From an uncultured Lachnospiraceae bacterium (GTDB lineage Bacteria > Bacillota > Clostridia > Lachnospirales > Lachnospiraceae): DNA of 64,000 nucleotides. Location of the stretch: contig CATLHM010000008.1 of assembly GCA_949949005.1 (NCBI GenBank), positions 78,508-142,507 of the forward strand, given 5' to 3'. Shown one piece after another: positions 16,131 through 24,856 of the stretch (its first letter is position 1; each line of letters starts with the position of its first letter). The translations under genes and the position numbers were made by a program. Below the pieces are notes generated by a model. It ran no database searches and was not told the DNA's origin. It saw only the letters and a list, made by a program, of their open reading frames with translations.

Positions 16131-18320
16131 TCAGATTGCTTCCCACTCGATCAAAACGCTCTCATACTCGCCCGGTATCTCGCTTAAGGTAAGGCCGCCG
16201 TTCATCCATGTCCTGCCGCTGTGGACATGGCCGTTATACAGGCAGCGGTAATTTTTATCCGGATCAAGTCCCTTCACCTTGGTGTGTACGGGAAGGGGAT
16301 TTCCCTCCGCCGAGGTCATAACCAGGGTCTGCAAAGCGTGGTCTTTCTCCTCGTCCACAAACTGCCATGCGAAGAAGCGTTCCCTTGGCGTGGTCAGCCG
16401 GTAGTAGGTTCCCTCATGGGTAAGGGAATAGTATTTGTGAAACTCTGCGATCTGCTCTTTTACCAGCTCCTTCTCTTCCTCTGTCATCTTATTTAAATCC
16501 AGCTCATAGCCAAAGCTGCCGGAGAGTGCCACGTGGCCCCTTGTCCGGAAAGGCGTTATCCTGCCGGTCTGGTGGTTGGGCACTGCGGACACATGGGCCC
16601 CCATGCTGCTCACCGGATAGAAGAAGGAGGTTCCGTACTGAATGCTCAGACGGTTCACCGCATCCGTGTTGTCGCTGCACCAGATCTGAGGGGAATAATA
16701 CAGCATGGCCGCATCAAACCGCCCGCCGCCTCCGCTGCAGCCCTCGATCAGAAGATCCGGGAATCTTTCCAGAAGCTTTTCCAGAAGCTCGTACACTCCC
16801 AGGATAAAGCGGTGATATACCTCCCCGTTTCTGCTTCCTGTGTACACATGGCTGTAAATATCGCAAAGGCTCCTGTTCACATCCCACTTTACATAGTCTA
16901 TGGGGGCATGTTCCAAAATATCCGTAATATTTTTCAGCAGATATTCCCGCACGTCCTCCCGGGCCATATCCAGTACAAGCTGGTTTCTCCCCCGGTTAGG
17001 CTGCCTGCCCGGTATCGCCATGGCCCAATCCGGATGGGCCCGGTAAAGGTCGCTGTCCTCGGAGACCATCTCCGGCTCAAACCACAGGCCGAACTTCATG
17101 CCCAGGCGGTGAATCTCTTCCCCCAGCTCCTTAAGGCTTCCTCCCAGCTTTTTCTCATTGACAAACCAGTCCCCAAGGCCGCTGTTGTCATCGTCTCGCT
17201 TGCCGAACCACCCGTCGTCCAGCACCAGCATTTCGATTCCCAGCTCCGCCGCCTGCCTGGCAAGGGCATTGAGTTTTTGCTGGTTGAAGTCAAAATAAGT
17301 GGCTTCCCAGTTGTTAATCAGCACCGGACGTTTCGCAAACTGATATTTTCCCCGGCACATATGCTCCCTTAATATTTTGTGATACTGATGGGAGAGCTTG
17401 GAAAAGCCTGCGTCAGAATAGCTCAAAATCACCTGGGGCGCTTCAAAGGTCTCTCCCTTTTTCAGGCAGAAAGAAAAATGCTCCGGCGAAATTCCCATCA
17501 GGGCTCTCGTCTGGCCCCTCTGGTCTGTCTGGGCGCAGGCGGTAAAATTGCTGCTGTAGACCAGGCACATCCCGTAGCAGTCCCCAAAATCCTCTGTAGT
17601 CTGGGGCTCGCACAAAATCACGGAAGGGTTATACTGATGGCTGGAGGTTCCCCGCCTGGATCCGATCTCCAGCTTCATACGGCGCACTCTGGTTCGCTCT
17701 AACTCCCGCTCCATGGCATGTCTGCCCGCAAAGGCGATCATATCGTATTCTCCGAACTGAAAATCCAGGCAGCAGGACAGGCATTTTTCCAGCCGGATCT
17801 CATCCTCTCCCTGATTTTCCACCACAAGGGCCCTGGTAATCACATTTTCCTTTTCAAACACTCCGTAAAACAGGCGCACCGCTATCCGGGAGGCCTTCTC
17901 CCGCATGGTGATCACCAGAGTTTCCCCTTTTTCCTGCTCCGTATCATAAAGGGCTGGCATCCCCTTAACCCTATAAGAGCCGGGAAGAATCTCGTAGCTC
18001 TCAAACCGAAAATCCGCCGCCATACTTCCGTCCCCATGCACCAGCGCGATACAGCTCTCCCGATAATCCCCCACTCCGTCCGAGGGCAGCTCCTGGGGCA
18101 GGCAGTCCAGGGAATATTTCCGATCTCCCCCCGCCTCCGGCGGATTGCCCGAAAATCCCACGTCCGCTTGGAAAATTAGATCCTCCAAATTTTCTCCGTC
18201 AATTTTCTTTCCATAATATGTGTGAAGCAGCACGCTATGCTCATCCGCAACCATTTGATAGGTGCTGTCCTTGGTGTGCAGATGAAACAGCCGTCCCTTC
18301 ATTCCAACTTCAATTGCCAT
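16131..18320 (-). CDS. GH36 alpha-galactosidase
   Basis: 729 aa, the usual size of GH36 enzymes, no signal peptide. The nucleophile motif YVKWDVNRS lies in the centre and the acid/base motif CSDNTDAVNR follows, with EGCSGGGGRFD between them; VLDDGWFGKRDDD is another family block. It cleaves alpha-1,6-galactose from melibiose, raffinose and stachyose. AAGGAG precedes the ATG. First gene of a probable two-gene unit with the amylosucrase-like enzyme. No sugar regulator is adjacent. Confidence 0.92.
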   Translation of the reverse strand: MAIEVGMKGRLFHLHTKDSTYQMVADEHSVLLHTYYGKKIDGENLEDLIFQADVGFSGNPPEAGGDRKYSLDCLPQELPSDGVGDYRESCIALVHGDGSMAADFRFESYEILPGSYRVKGMPALYDTEQEKGETLVITMREKASRIAVRLFYGVFEKENVITRALVVENQGEDEIRLEKCLSCCLDFQFGEYDMIAFAGRHAMERELERTRVRRMKLEIGSRRGTSSHQYNPSVILCEPQTTEDFGDCYGMCLVYSSNFTACAQTDQRGQTRALMGISPEHFSFCLKKGETFEAPQVILSYSDAGFSKLSHQYHKILREHMCRGKYQFAKRPVLINNWEATYFDFNQQKLNALARQAAELGIEMLVLDDGWFGKRDDDNSGLGDWFVNEKKLGGSLKELGEEIHRLGMKFGLWFEPEMVSEDSDLYRAHPDWAMAIPGRQPNRGRNQLVLDMAREDVREYLLKNITDILEHAPIDYVKWDVNRSLCDIYSHVYTGSRNGEVYHRFILGVYELLEKLLERFPDLLIEGCSGGGGRFDAAMLYYSPQIWCSDNTDAVNRLSIQYGTSFFYPVSSMGAHVSAVPNHQTGRITPFRTRGHVALSGSFGYELDLNKMTEEEKELVKEQIAEFHKYYSLTHEGTYYRLTTPRERFFAWQFVDEEKDHALQTLVMTSAEGNPLPVHTKVKGLDPDKNYRCLYNGHVHSGRTWMNGGLTLSEIPGEYESVLIEWEAI

Positions 18321-18522
18321 GTACTGTTTTCTCCTTCATTCTCTTTATGATGTTTTGTGAAAAAGCCCTGCAAATTCTTCCTTAATTATACCTTATCCGA
18401 CCTTTAATTTCTATATTTTATCTGACGCTTTATTGGGATTAGTTTGCATCAAAATGCCATGCTTTCTTTTGGTCTGACTGCCGTGAAGAGAATAAAACTG
18501 AACAAACCCTACAAAATATCCC

Positions 18523-18551
18523 GTGACTTTATTGGCAGCCTGTGATAGAAT
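18523..18551 (+). promoter_or_regulatory. Probable promoter of the second MATE gene
   Basis: GTGACT, 17 bp, TAGAAT with an extended TGA. The string TGATAGAATG also occurs before the MATE gene at 12857. Confidence 0.45.
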
Positions 18552-18599
18552 GATAGCGTTTCGCGGTGAATACCAAAGAATACCCAGGGGAGAACTGTT

Positions 18600-19961
18600 A
18601 TGATAAGAAAATGGAAAAACGATGAATTTTTTTCTCAGATTTTTAAGCTTCTGCTGCCTATTGTGCTGCAGAACCTGCTCAGCGCGGCGGTGAGCTCCGC
18701 GGATGTGGTCATGCTCAATTATGTAGGCCAGTCCTCCATCTCCGCCGTTTCCCTGGCCTCCCAGTACGCCAGCGTCCTGTTTATGGTCTACTATGGCCTG
18801 GGTACAGGGGCTACTATCCTTTGCGCACAATACTTCGGCAAGAAGGATATGCGGGCCATTGAGATCGTGGAGGGAATCGCCCTGCGCTTTTCCATGCTGA
18901 TCTCTGTGGCTTTTGCGGCTTTCGCCCTCCTTGCCCCGGAGCTGATGATGAAGCTTTTCACCAACGATCCCGAGCTGGTCACCATCGGCAGCTCTTACCT
19001 GCGCCTTGTGAGCGTCAGCTATCTGTGCTGGGGCATCACCGAGGTTTATCTTGCCGTGCTGCGCAGCGTGGGAAGAGTGGTGATCAGCACGGCGTTAAAC
19101 ACCCTGGCCTTTACCCTGAATATCCTTCTGAATGCGGTATTCATTTTCGGCCTTTTCGGCGCACCCAAAATGGGGGCTCCGGGCGTGGCGCTTGCCACCT
19201 CCATCTCCCGGGTAATCGAGCTGGCCTGCTGCTTTGCGGTATCTGCCCTCAGTAAGGATGTGAAGCTTCGGCTGTCCATGCTTTTTTACAGAAATAAAGT
19301 CCTCTTTACGGATTTCCTCAAGCTCTCCCTCCCGGCTCTCGGCAACGACGTAGCCTGGGGCGTGGCCTTTTCCATGTACTCCGTGATCATCGGCCATCTG
19401 GGCTCCGACGCCGTGGCCGCCAATTCCTTTGTGGTGGTAGCCCGCAACTTCGGCACCGTCTTAGCCTTCGGCCTTGCCAGCGCAGGCGGGATTCTGCTTG
19501 GAAATATCATGGGGGAGAACAGGCTGGAGGACGCAAGAAAAGGGGCCAGAAAACTCCTTCGGCTCACCGTGGTCAGCGGCGCCATCGGAGGGCTGATCAT
19601 CCTGGCCGCAACTCCCCTTATCCTGAAATACGCGGCTCTCACCGAGACTGCCATGCACTATCTGAAATATATGCTTCTGATCAACACCTATTATGTCATG
19701 GGCGCTGCGGTCAACACCACCCTCATCGCCGGTGTGTTCCGGGCGGGAGGGGATACCCGCTTCGGCTTTATCTGCGACGTCATCGACATGTGGGTCTACG
19801 CCGTGCCATTAGGCTTTTTGACCGCTTTCGTGCTGCGGCTTCCCGTCATGTGGGTGTATTTCCTTCTGTGTACCGACGAGTTTGTGAAATGGCCCTGGGT
19901 CATCGGCCGATACCGGAGCGGAAAGTGGTTACATAATATTACCAGGGATAACATTGAATAA
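18600..19961 (+). CDS. MATE-family efflux protein
   Basis: 453 aa, twelve predicted helices. LLPIVLQNLLSAAVSSADVV and the repeated-half pattern (LSLPALGNDVAWGVAF) are MATE hallmarks. GGGGAG lies before the ATG. It is divergent from the GH36 gene and faces BirA across a terminator. Different subgroup from the MATE at 12857 by sequence; substrate unknown. Confidence 0.88.
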   Translation: MIRKWKNDEFFSQIFKLLLPIVLQNLLSAAVSSADVVMLNYVGQSSISAVSLASQYASVLFMVYYGLGTGATILCAQYFGKKDMRAIEIVEGIALRFSMLISVAFAAFALLAPELMMKLFTNDPELVTIGSSYLRLVSVSYLCWGITEVYLAVLRSVGRVVISTALNTLAFTLNILLNAVFIFGLFGAPKMGAPGVALATSISRVIELACCFAVSALSKDVKLRLSMLFYRNKVLFTDFLKLSLPALGNDVAWGVAFSMYSVIIGHLGSDAVAANSFVVVARNFGTVLAFGLASAGGILLGNIMGENRLEDARKGARKLLRLTVVSGAIGGLIILAATPLILKYAALTETAMHYLKYMLLINTYYVMGAAVNTTLIAGVFRAGGDTRFGFICDVIDMWVYAVPLGFLTAFVLRLPVMWVYFLLCTDEFVKWPWVIGRYRSGKWLHNITRDNIE

Positions 19962-19986
19962 AAACGAGCGCCCGCCGGGTGCGCTG

Positions 19987-20024
19987 AAAAGAAGGATGTC
20001 TGCAGGCTGCAGCATCCTTTTCTT
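19987..20024. terminator. Bidirectional terminator between MATE and birA
   Basis: AAAAGAAGGATG pairs with CATCCTTTTCTT around a 14-base loop that itself has CTGCAG. The A-rich/T-rich flanks suit both directions. Confidence 0.8.
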
Positions 20025-20046
20025 ACGTAATTTCTATTCTGTAGTT

Positions 20047-21078
20047 TTACTCCGGCCTGATGCTGATCTCCCCGCTGGAAAGATACTCCACGGTGCCGTC
20101 GTCATACTGTACCTTCAAATGGCAGTCGTCGTCAATCCCCAACACAAGGGCGTACTCCCGCTCCGGCCCCGGCTCCTTACTCCGGCTTTGGGAGTCCGTT
20201 TGGTCTTGCCTGCCGCCAGGAATCAGGATGCGGACGCGCTTTCCGATCACAAAGCAGCGCCTGCGGTATTCCTCCAGATAATCGCGGGAGGGAAAGGTTC
20301 TGTAATATTCCATGAAATTTTTGAGAAATTCCGCCGCTAAACGGTTGCGCATATTTTCTTTTGGCGCAGGGCTGGCAAAAACCGCTCCCGCCACGTCCTT
20401 TACTTCCTCCGGGAATCCTCCCTCGGGCTCATAGACATTGATTCCGATTCCCACTACCACATATTCCAGCCTTCCTTCCTCCAAAGAGGAGGAACCTTCC
20501 GTCAAAATGCCCGAAATCTTTTTGCCCCGCATCCGGACGTCGTTCACCCATTTGATCTCCGACTCCTCCCCCGATACCGCCTCCACGGCCCTGGCCGCAG
20601 CCGCGGCAGTCAGGGTGGTCAGCATGGCCGCCTCCTGGGGCGCCGCGTCCGGGTGAAGGAGAAGGCTCATATAAATCCCCGTCCCCTCCGGGGAGTAAAA
20701 GCTGCGGCCCCTGCGCCCTCTTCCGGCGCTCTGTTCCTCCGCAAGCAGCACCATATCCCGTCTCTCGCCGTCGGCGGCATATTGTTTGAGTACATTGTTG
20801 GTGGAGTCCACCTGCTTTTCCACCTGGATATGCAGGGAGATCCCGTACTTTGTAAGCTCCTGTCCGATAAAAGCCGCCGAGAGCACGTCAGGCGCTTTTC
20901 GCAGCACATAGCCTCTGTTATTCACTGCCTCTATGGCATACCCTTCCTTTTGGAGCGTCTTTACCGCCTTCCACACCCCTGCCCGGGACACGGAAAGCAT
21001 TCCCGCAATTTCCTCCCCGGAAAAGAATTCTTCCCGGTGGTTTTCCAGTAATAACAATACCTGTTCTTTGATGGTCAT
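20047..21078 (-). CDS. birA: Bifunctional biotin-protein ligase / biotin repressor BirA
   Basis: Attaches biotin to carboxylases via biotinyl-AMP; the group II enzymes also repress biotin genes. 343 aa from the ATG at 21078. The N-terminal winged helix is EEIAGMLSVSRAGVWKAVKT; the ligase core has EQSAGRGRRGRSFYSP (the biotinyl-AMP loop GRGRRGR) and KWVNDVRMRGKKISGIL. The C-terminal SH3-like domain is present but holds an insert rich in Gln/Ser/Pro. Track start moved by 20 codons because the upstream stretch lacks a ribosome site and the family begins at MTIKEQV. Confidence 0.92.
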   Translation of the reverse strand: MTIKEQVLLLLENHREEFFSGEEIAGMLSVSRAGVWKAVKTLQKEGYAIEAVNNRGYVLRKAPDVLSAAFIGQELTKYGISLHIQVEKQVDSTNNVLKQYAADGERRDMVLLAEEQSAGRGRRGRSFYSPEGTGIYMSLLLHPDAAPQEAAMLTTLTAAAAARAVEAVSGEESEIKWVNDVRMRGKKISGILTEGSSSLEEGRLEYVVVGIGINVYEPEGGFPEEVKDVAGAVFASPAPKENMRNRLAAEFLKNFMEYYRTFPSRDYLEEYRRRCFVIGKRVRILIPGGRQDQTDSQSRSKEPGPEREYALVLGIDDDCHLKVQYDDGTVEYLSSGEISIRPE

Positions 21079-21138
21079 ACTCTTTCTTTCCTGTAAGCTG
21101 AAAAGAAATGCCTCCCTGTCACAGAAGCATTTCCCCAA

Positions 21139-21582
21139 TTACAAAAGCTTTTCCTCAATAATCCTCGAGGCCTCCGCTACCAGCCTGCTGCAAGGCCTGG
21201 AAGCATAGTACTCCTTGGTTCTCGCAGAGGGCTTGGCGCTCTCCTCTCTTCCTTCAATTCCAAGCAGCTCCCGGCAGATAATGGAATTGTTTTTCTCCTT
21301 AAACTGATCCGCCATCTCTCTCACAAGAAGATAAATTCTCTCCTTGCCTTCCTCATTTTCAGGATCCGTATTTCCTTCCTTTAAGCCCGCCAAAAGCGCC
21401 ATGGCGGACACCACGCCGCATATTTCCCGCATCCTGCCTACGCCGCCGCCCATAGGGCTTGCCAGCTTCAGAGCAGTCTGCCTGTCCATACCAAACAAAT
21501 CCGCATAAGTGGCAAACACCGACTGGGCGCAGGTATAGCCTGACTCAAAGGTGGCAACGGCCTGTTCTACCCGGCTCTCCAT
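21139..21582 (-). CDS. C_GCAxxG_C_C family redox-type protein
   Basis: 147 aa small protein. The cysteines in GYTCAQSVF, GGGVGRMREICGVVSA and the later IICRELLG and RPCSRLV match the C_GCAxxG_C_C family, thought to bind metal or take part in redox work; function unproven. Its ATG overlaps the stop of the SEC-C gene (TGATG), so the two are translationally coupled. Confidence 0.8.
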   Translation of the reverse strand: MESRVEQAVATFESGYTCAQSVFATYADLFGMDRQTALKLASPMGGGVGRMREICGVVSAMALLAGLKEGNTDPENEEGKERIYLLVREMADQFKEKNNSIICRELLGIEGREESAKPSARTKEYYASRPCSRLVAEASRIIEEKLL

Positions 21583-22088
21583 CAGCCCTTCTTTCCACAG
21601 CACTTTTTGTATTTCTTACCGCTTCCGCAGGGACAGGGATCGTTGGGATATACCTTGTCCGGTTTCACGATGGTGGTGGAGGATTTCTGCTCCCTGTAGA
21701 GCGCCTTGCGCTTGTCCTCGTCAAATATAGGCTCCCACTCTGGCAGCTCATAAAGCCAGTCCGCCCCGGCCGCCACCATATTTTTGTACAGAAGCTCCTT
21801 TTCAAAGGCAAGACTTACCTGGGTCTCCTCCTCCATCTCCTCAATGGGGTTGGCTTCCTTTAAGCTGTCATTGATGCCGTCCAGAAAGCCTGTCATGGTC
21901 ATAATATCCACACCGTATTTTTCTGCCAGCTCTCTGACCGTACCCTTCACCTCTTCATCCGGATTCGTCAAAAGCTGTGCGTAAATTTCTTTTTCCTTTT
22001 GGAAATAATCGTCCCAGAGCCTTTGCAGATCTCCTTTATTGGCTGTCTGTGAATAGGCCGTTTCACGCCATTTTTTTAGCAGTTCCAT
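21582..22088 (-). CDS. SEC-C domain protein (zinc-binding tail like SecA)
   Basis: 168 aa. Most of the protein is helical with no family I recognise. The last 25 residues are the SEC-C zinc motif [17 protein letters not shown], as found at the end of SecA, where it binds zinc and SecB or ribosomes. GGGAGG precedes the ATG. First of a two-gene unit with the C_GCAxxG_C_C protein; promoter at 22214-22242. Confidence 0.85.
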   Translation of the reverse strand: MELLKKWRETAYSQTANKGDLQRLWDDYFQKEKEIYAQLLTNPDEEVKGTVRELAEKYGVDIMTMTGFLDGINDSLKEANPIEEMEEETQVSLAFEKELLYKNMVAAGADWLYELPEWEPIFDEDKRKALYREQKSSTTIVKPDKVYPNDPCPCGSGKKYKKCCGKKG

Positions 22089-22213
22089 TTGTCTTTCCTC
22101 CCTGTCGTTCCAGATATTGTATCACAGCCTCTCTCCCGCTCCGCTCTCCGGCATTCATTTTCAGGTATCCGATACCCGGTATTTTCGGGGAGGCGGCTGT
22201 AAACCCTGTCCTC

Positions 22214-22242
22214 AGTATACCTTATATTGAAAAAAAAGTAAA
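22214..22242 (-). promoter_or_regulatory. Promoter of the SEC-C operon
   Basis: On the minus strand TTTACT, 17-bp spacer, TATACT. About 125 bases before the SEC-C ATG. Confidence 0.55.
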
Positions 22243-22379
22243 ATTTTTTTATCCGGAATGTATAACAGAAATTTGACGGGTAATAATACTAATAGTCAAT
22301 GGAACCCCCTCCTTTGATCAGGCGGTTCCCGGCAGGGAACCGCTGGTACCTATGATAAAAGAAATACTTATCCTCCCCT

Positions 22380-22423
22380 AAAAAAGCCCTCAGAACTGGC
22401 AAAGCGCGGTTTTGGGGGTTTTT
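22380..22423 (-). terminator. Terminator-like hairpin
   Basis: On the minus strand CCCCCAAAACCGCG folds back on CAGTTCTGAGGG, followed by CTTTTTT. Imperfect stem. A related hairpin made of AGCCCC and AAAACCG stands at 33531-33574. Confidence 0.5.
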
Positions 22424-22490
22424 GCTGTGTTTACAGGATTTAAAACGGGATTTTTTTGTGCCAGGTGTTGATTTCATTAATATTTCTACA

Positions 22491-22529
22491 AAAAAACACA
22501 CCTAAAAACTGTATTTAAGTGTGTTTTTT
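22491..22529. terminator. Terminator of the PIN operon
   Basis: AAAAAACACAC pairs exactly with GTGTGTTTTTT; U tract in both directions. It lies just past the stop of the 61-codon gene. Confidence 0.85.
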
Positions 22530-22536
22530 AATCCTC

Positions 22537-22722
22537 TTATACTTTCATGAGCTTCCGTTTTTTCATGATCTCCAGAAGGTCTGCAGCCCCGGCTCTCGTG
22601 TCTGCCACAATCTCAGCCGGTGTCATATGCTCGTACCTTGCCGCATTATATGCGCGTATCTTCCTTATATCCTCCAGGTCAAAGCGTTCACTGATCTCCG
22701 GTTCCTTTATCATCACTGTCAT
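22537..22722 (-). CDS. Small partner of PIN protein, possible antitoxin
   Basis: 61 aa, charged and helical, ending DLLEIMKKRKLMKV; no known fold recognised. It starts inside the 3' end of the PIN gene (overlap 35 bases) with GAGGACGAGG before the ATG. That tight coupling and size suggest the antitoxin or at least the accessory of the PIN protein, but the order (toxin first) is the reverse of the common VapBC order. Function is inferred from context only. Confidence 0.5.
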   Translation of the reverse strand: MTVMIKEPEISERFDLEDIRKIRAYNAARYEHMTPAEIVADTRAGAADLLEIMKKRKLMKV

Positions 22723-23203
22723 AGTCCTCGTCCTCCTCTCCCAATAACGCAGATGGCGGGTATATCATCAAGTCCTTATATCCCTCATATGTGGTGATGG
22801 CCTTTATCCCACGGATAGTCTTTACATTCACGATATGCTTAAAATTCCATGAGATAATGAAATCGCATCCTGCAAGGATTGCCGCCGCTATATGGCGGCA
22901 GTCATCATAGCTTTTCCTCTTTAAAAATCCAAAGTCGATGAATTTCTCAGCCAACTCCACCGTTCCTTCGTCTGTCTCAATTATATTATACTCTATCCGG
23001 TCTAAATAATCCAACAGAGTTTTCCGTTTCTCCCCGCTGCATTTGTTGATCTCATAGACCACAACATCAGAAATGTATATCTCATACAGGTCTTTTTTTA
23101 AAAGCTCCCATACCTCCTGCGTCTCCTTCATCTGCTCCGGCGCATCCTTCTGGTCAAGGTAGCTGATCACGGATGTATCCAGATATATTTTTATCTTATT
23201 CAT
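22688..23203 (-). CDS. PIN-domain protein, likely type II toxin (RNase)
   Basis: 171 aa. PIN features: N-terminal KIYLDTSVISYLDQ with the first acidic residue, ISDVVVYEIN, then DDCRHIAAAILAGCDFIISWNF carrying the later acidic residues and the typical DxxHxA..CDxxxSWN pattern. PIN toxins of TA modules are Mg-dependent RNases. An acidic tail (EEDEDYDSDDKGTGD) follows. AAAGGAGG precedes the ATG. It is transcribed with the overlapping small gene. Confidence 0.78.
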   Translation of the reverse strand: MNKIKIYLDTSVISYLDQKDAPEQMKETQEVWELLKKDLYEIYISDVVVYEINKCSGEKRKTLLDYLDRIEYNIIETDEGTVELAEKFIDFGFLKRKSYDDCRHIAAAILAGCDFIISWNFKHIVNVKTIRGIKAITTYEGYKDLMIYPPSALLGEEDEDYDSDDKGTGDQ

Positions 23204-23566
23204 AAGGATTTCCTCCTTTCCCCTTTCGTATACCCTGTTATAAGCATAGCATATTTTCTCTCATATTTCTATAGCAAAATATCGGTTTATCGTTTCATCT
23301 TTATTATGCTTTCCAGCCGGTTTTTTTCACTTTTTCCGCATCTGCTTCCGTTCTGAATCTATCTCATAAAAAGCAGTCTGCATAGGTGGATACGTCAATG
23401 CTGTTATATCCCGAAATGAATTGATGCGTCTTGCTCTGTGCTATGCCTCAGTCCATTTTGAGTTTATCCCGGAAGTCGAAAAACAGGAAACCCGGCTTCT
23501 TTTTCATGTACGGCAAAAAGAAAGCCCTTCCCCCATAAAGAGAGAAAGGCATTACGGGGATCGGGT

Positions 23567-23913
23567 TTACCGCTCCCCTTTCCCCTCCTCCTCTTTTTTC
23601 CGTTTCACTGCCAGTGCGCCTGCTACGCCCGCAGCTATAATGATAACGATAATAGCTATGGCAGGCAGCAATGTGCCGGAGCCTTTCCTTTCCCCGGCAG
23701 TTTCCGGCCCCGGCGGTTCATATCCACGTTGATGGTGTTTCCTTCCTGCGCCTTTTCTTCCTCGGCACGTATTACGTCCCAGCCGATCTGCCGGCCCTGC
23801 CATTTCTGTGTATATAAAATAATAACGGGTAAAAAGGGCGTACCTATGCTGCTTACTAACAGATTGTACGCTTTACCCATCTTTTTGCAACCCCTTTTTC
23901 GTAATTTTTTCAT
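23567..23913 (-). pseudogene. Remnant of a membrane-anchored surface protein
   Basis: Two frames join into one broken protein. The upstream frame (23656-23913) carries IGWDVIRAEEEKAQEGNTI and VDMN, which looks like the repeat domain of large Clostridia surface proteins. The downstream frame (23567-23803) carries PPGPETAGERKGSGTLLP then a membrane helix (AIAIIVIIIAAGVAGALAV) and KRKKEEE, a C-terminal anchor. The break falls right after VDMN near 23720 and looks like an internal deletion. A terminator-like hairpin follows near 23520. The rest of 23204-24084 has nothing else I can support. Confidence 0.5.
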
Positions 23914-24039
23914 ACTGCGGATCCGCTGTGCATCCGTAGTTATGCCCTATTTTACGTCATTTCTTCCGTCAAGTCCACTCTCCAAGCGGATAGTCTGGGG
24001 TATTTTTTCGTTTTTTTACATTGTGCCTCATACAAAAGA

Positions 24040-24065
24040 AGGAGCGTGATAAAAGCCACGCTCCT
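24040..24065 (-). terminator. Terminator of the broken 63-codon gene
   Basis: AGGAGCGTG / CACGCTCCT with a short loop; on the minus strand TCTTTTG follows. Confidence 0.7.
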
Positions 24066-24084
24066 CTAAAAAAAATAATTCATT

Positions 24085-24275
24085 CTACTCTTCGATCTTG
24101 TCCAGCTCTGCAAGATTAACGCCTGCCGTTGATAAAATAACTTTTAATTCGATATACCGCTTATACATTAATTCGTATGTTTCATGATCCTTATTTTTTT
24201 CGCTGACATCATCCAGTCTTGCAATCTTGAAAAATCAACTACAGAATCTCTTATAATATCTGACATACCTGGCAT
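24085..24275 (-). pseudogene. Small gene of unknown function with a single-base frameshift
   Basis: A strong ribosome site (TAGGAGGTGATTTTC) precedes the ATG at 24275. The frame MPGMSDIIRDSVVDFS then breaks; with one extra T in the TTTTT run it continues as FKIARLDDVSEKNKDHETYE and on to LAELDKIEE at 24085, a coherent 63-aa acidic helical protein. As read, translation stops after 35 codons. Either a real mutation or a sequence error. I do not recognise the family. It follows another gene's remnant by 12 bases, as in an operon. Confidence 0.55.
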
Positions 24276-24287
24276 GAAAATCACCTC

Positions 24288-24455
24288 CTATGATTCAATA
24301 TTCTTCGGTGAATAATGCCTGTTGTGCGTCTTCGCAAGGTTCATTTGCAGTACCCCCTCATCGTTCGTCGCCTCTGATACCGCTTTCAAAGATTCCCTGA
24401 TAACATCCACTTTTTCCCCTACGCCCAGCATTGCAATTTCTGTCAAGAGGCCCCT
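24288..24455 (-). pseudogene. C-terminal remnant of an unknown protein
   Basis: An open frame without a proper start reads LTEIAMLGVGEKVDVIRESL and ends HYSPKNIES 12 bases before the next gene's ATG. It is fused behind the GNAT remnant in another frame. Reads like real protein (helical, balanced composition) but I do not recognise it. Confidence 0.35.
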
Positions 24456-24683
24456 TTTCTTTCACTATCCGCTCAAGTTTGCACAAAAAGGCTTCCGTTG
24501 CAAATCCAAGCGTGGAGTCGTTTTTTCCAAAATAAGCGAAAATGAATCTTCCATGTTTAATACCTGATGTATCTTTGCAGCCAGTTCTTCCGTCCAGCAA
24601 CCGTTTTCCTGTCCGTTATAATAGGAAACGTATAAGGGTAAAACAGTTTTGATATCCGAAGCTGTCATTTCTCGATTTTTCAT
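24456..24683 (-). pseudogene. GNAT acetyltransferase remnant
   Basis: MKNREMTASDIKTVLPLYVS and YYNGQENGCWTEELAAKIHQ are the usual N-terminus of a GNAT enzyme. The frame breaks in an A run at SLILEK; adding one A restores KNDSTLGFATEAF. Then most of the acetyl-CoA-binding core is missing and only KLERIVKEKG remains before an unrelated frame. So it has both a frameshift and an internal deletion. Confidence 0.6.
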
Positions 24684-24687
24684 TTCT

Positions 24688-24835
24688 TCACTTAAAAATG
24701 TGAAAACAAATACGGCAAATCATCCAATCTGTTTGAGCCCCTGTCACCGCTTTCACCATCTGCCATGCAATGCTCTCATCCCGAAGCAGACGGGAGCATC
24801 CTCAAGTTTCACCCACCGGACAGCGTAAAATTCAT
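24688..24835 (-). pseudogene. NUDIX-like C-terminal remnant
   Basis: In two frames the minus strand reads EYEFYAVRWVKLEDAP and then LLRDESIAWQMVKAVTGA, which resembles the end of a NUDIX-type protein. It stops 5 bases before the GNAT remnant's ATG. No N-terminus or Nudix box is left. Confidence 0.35.
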
Positions 24836-24856
24836 ACTCCTTAAACAATACTCACA

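Larger units (their letters stand above)
22089..22536. other. Intergenic region between SEC-C and PIN operons
   Basis: About 450 bases. It holds the SEC-C promoter (22214-22242), a strong hairpin GCGGTTCCC/GGGAACCGC at 22322-22343 without a U tract, and two terminator-like structures (22380-22423 and 22491-22529). The 70-codon minus-strand ORF at 22289-22501 has no ribosome site and runs through these hairpins, so I do not call it. Confidence 0.6.

Noticed and set aside
22289-22501. 70-codon minus-strand ORF
   Set aside because: No Shine-Dalgarno and it runs through two hairpins; likely non-coding.
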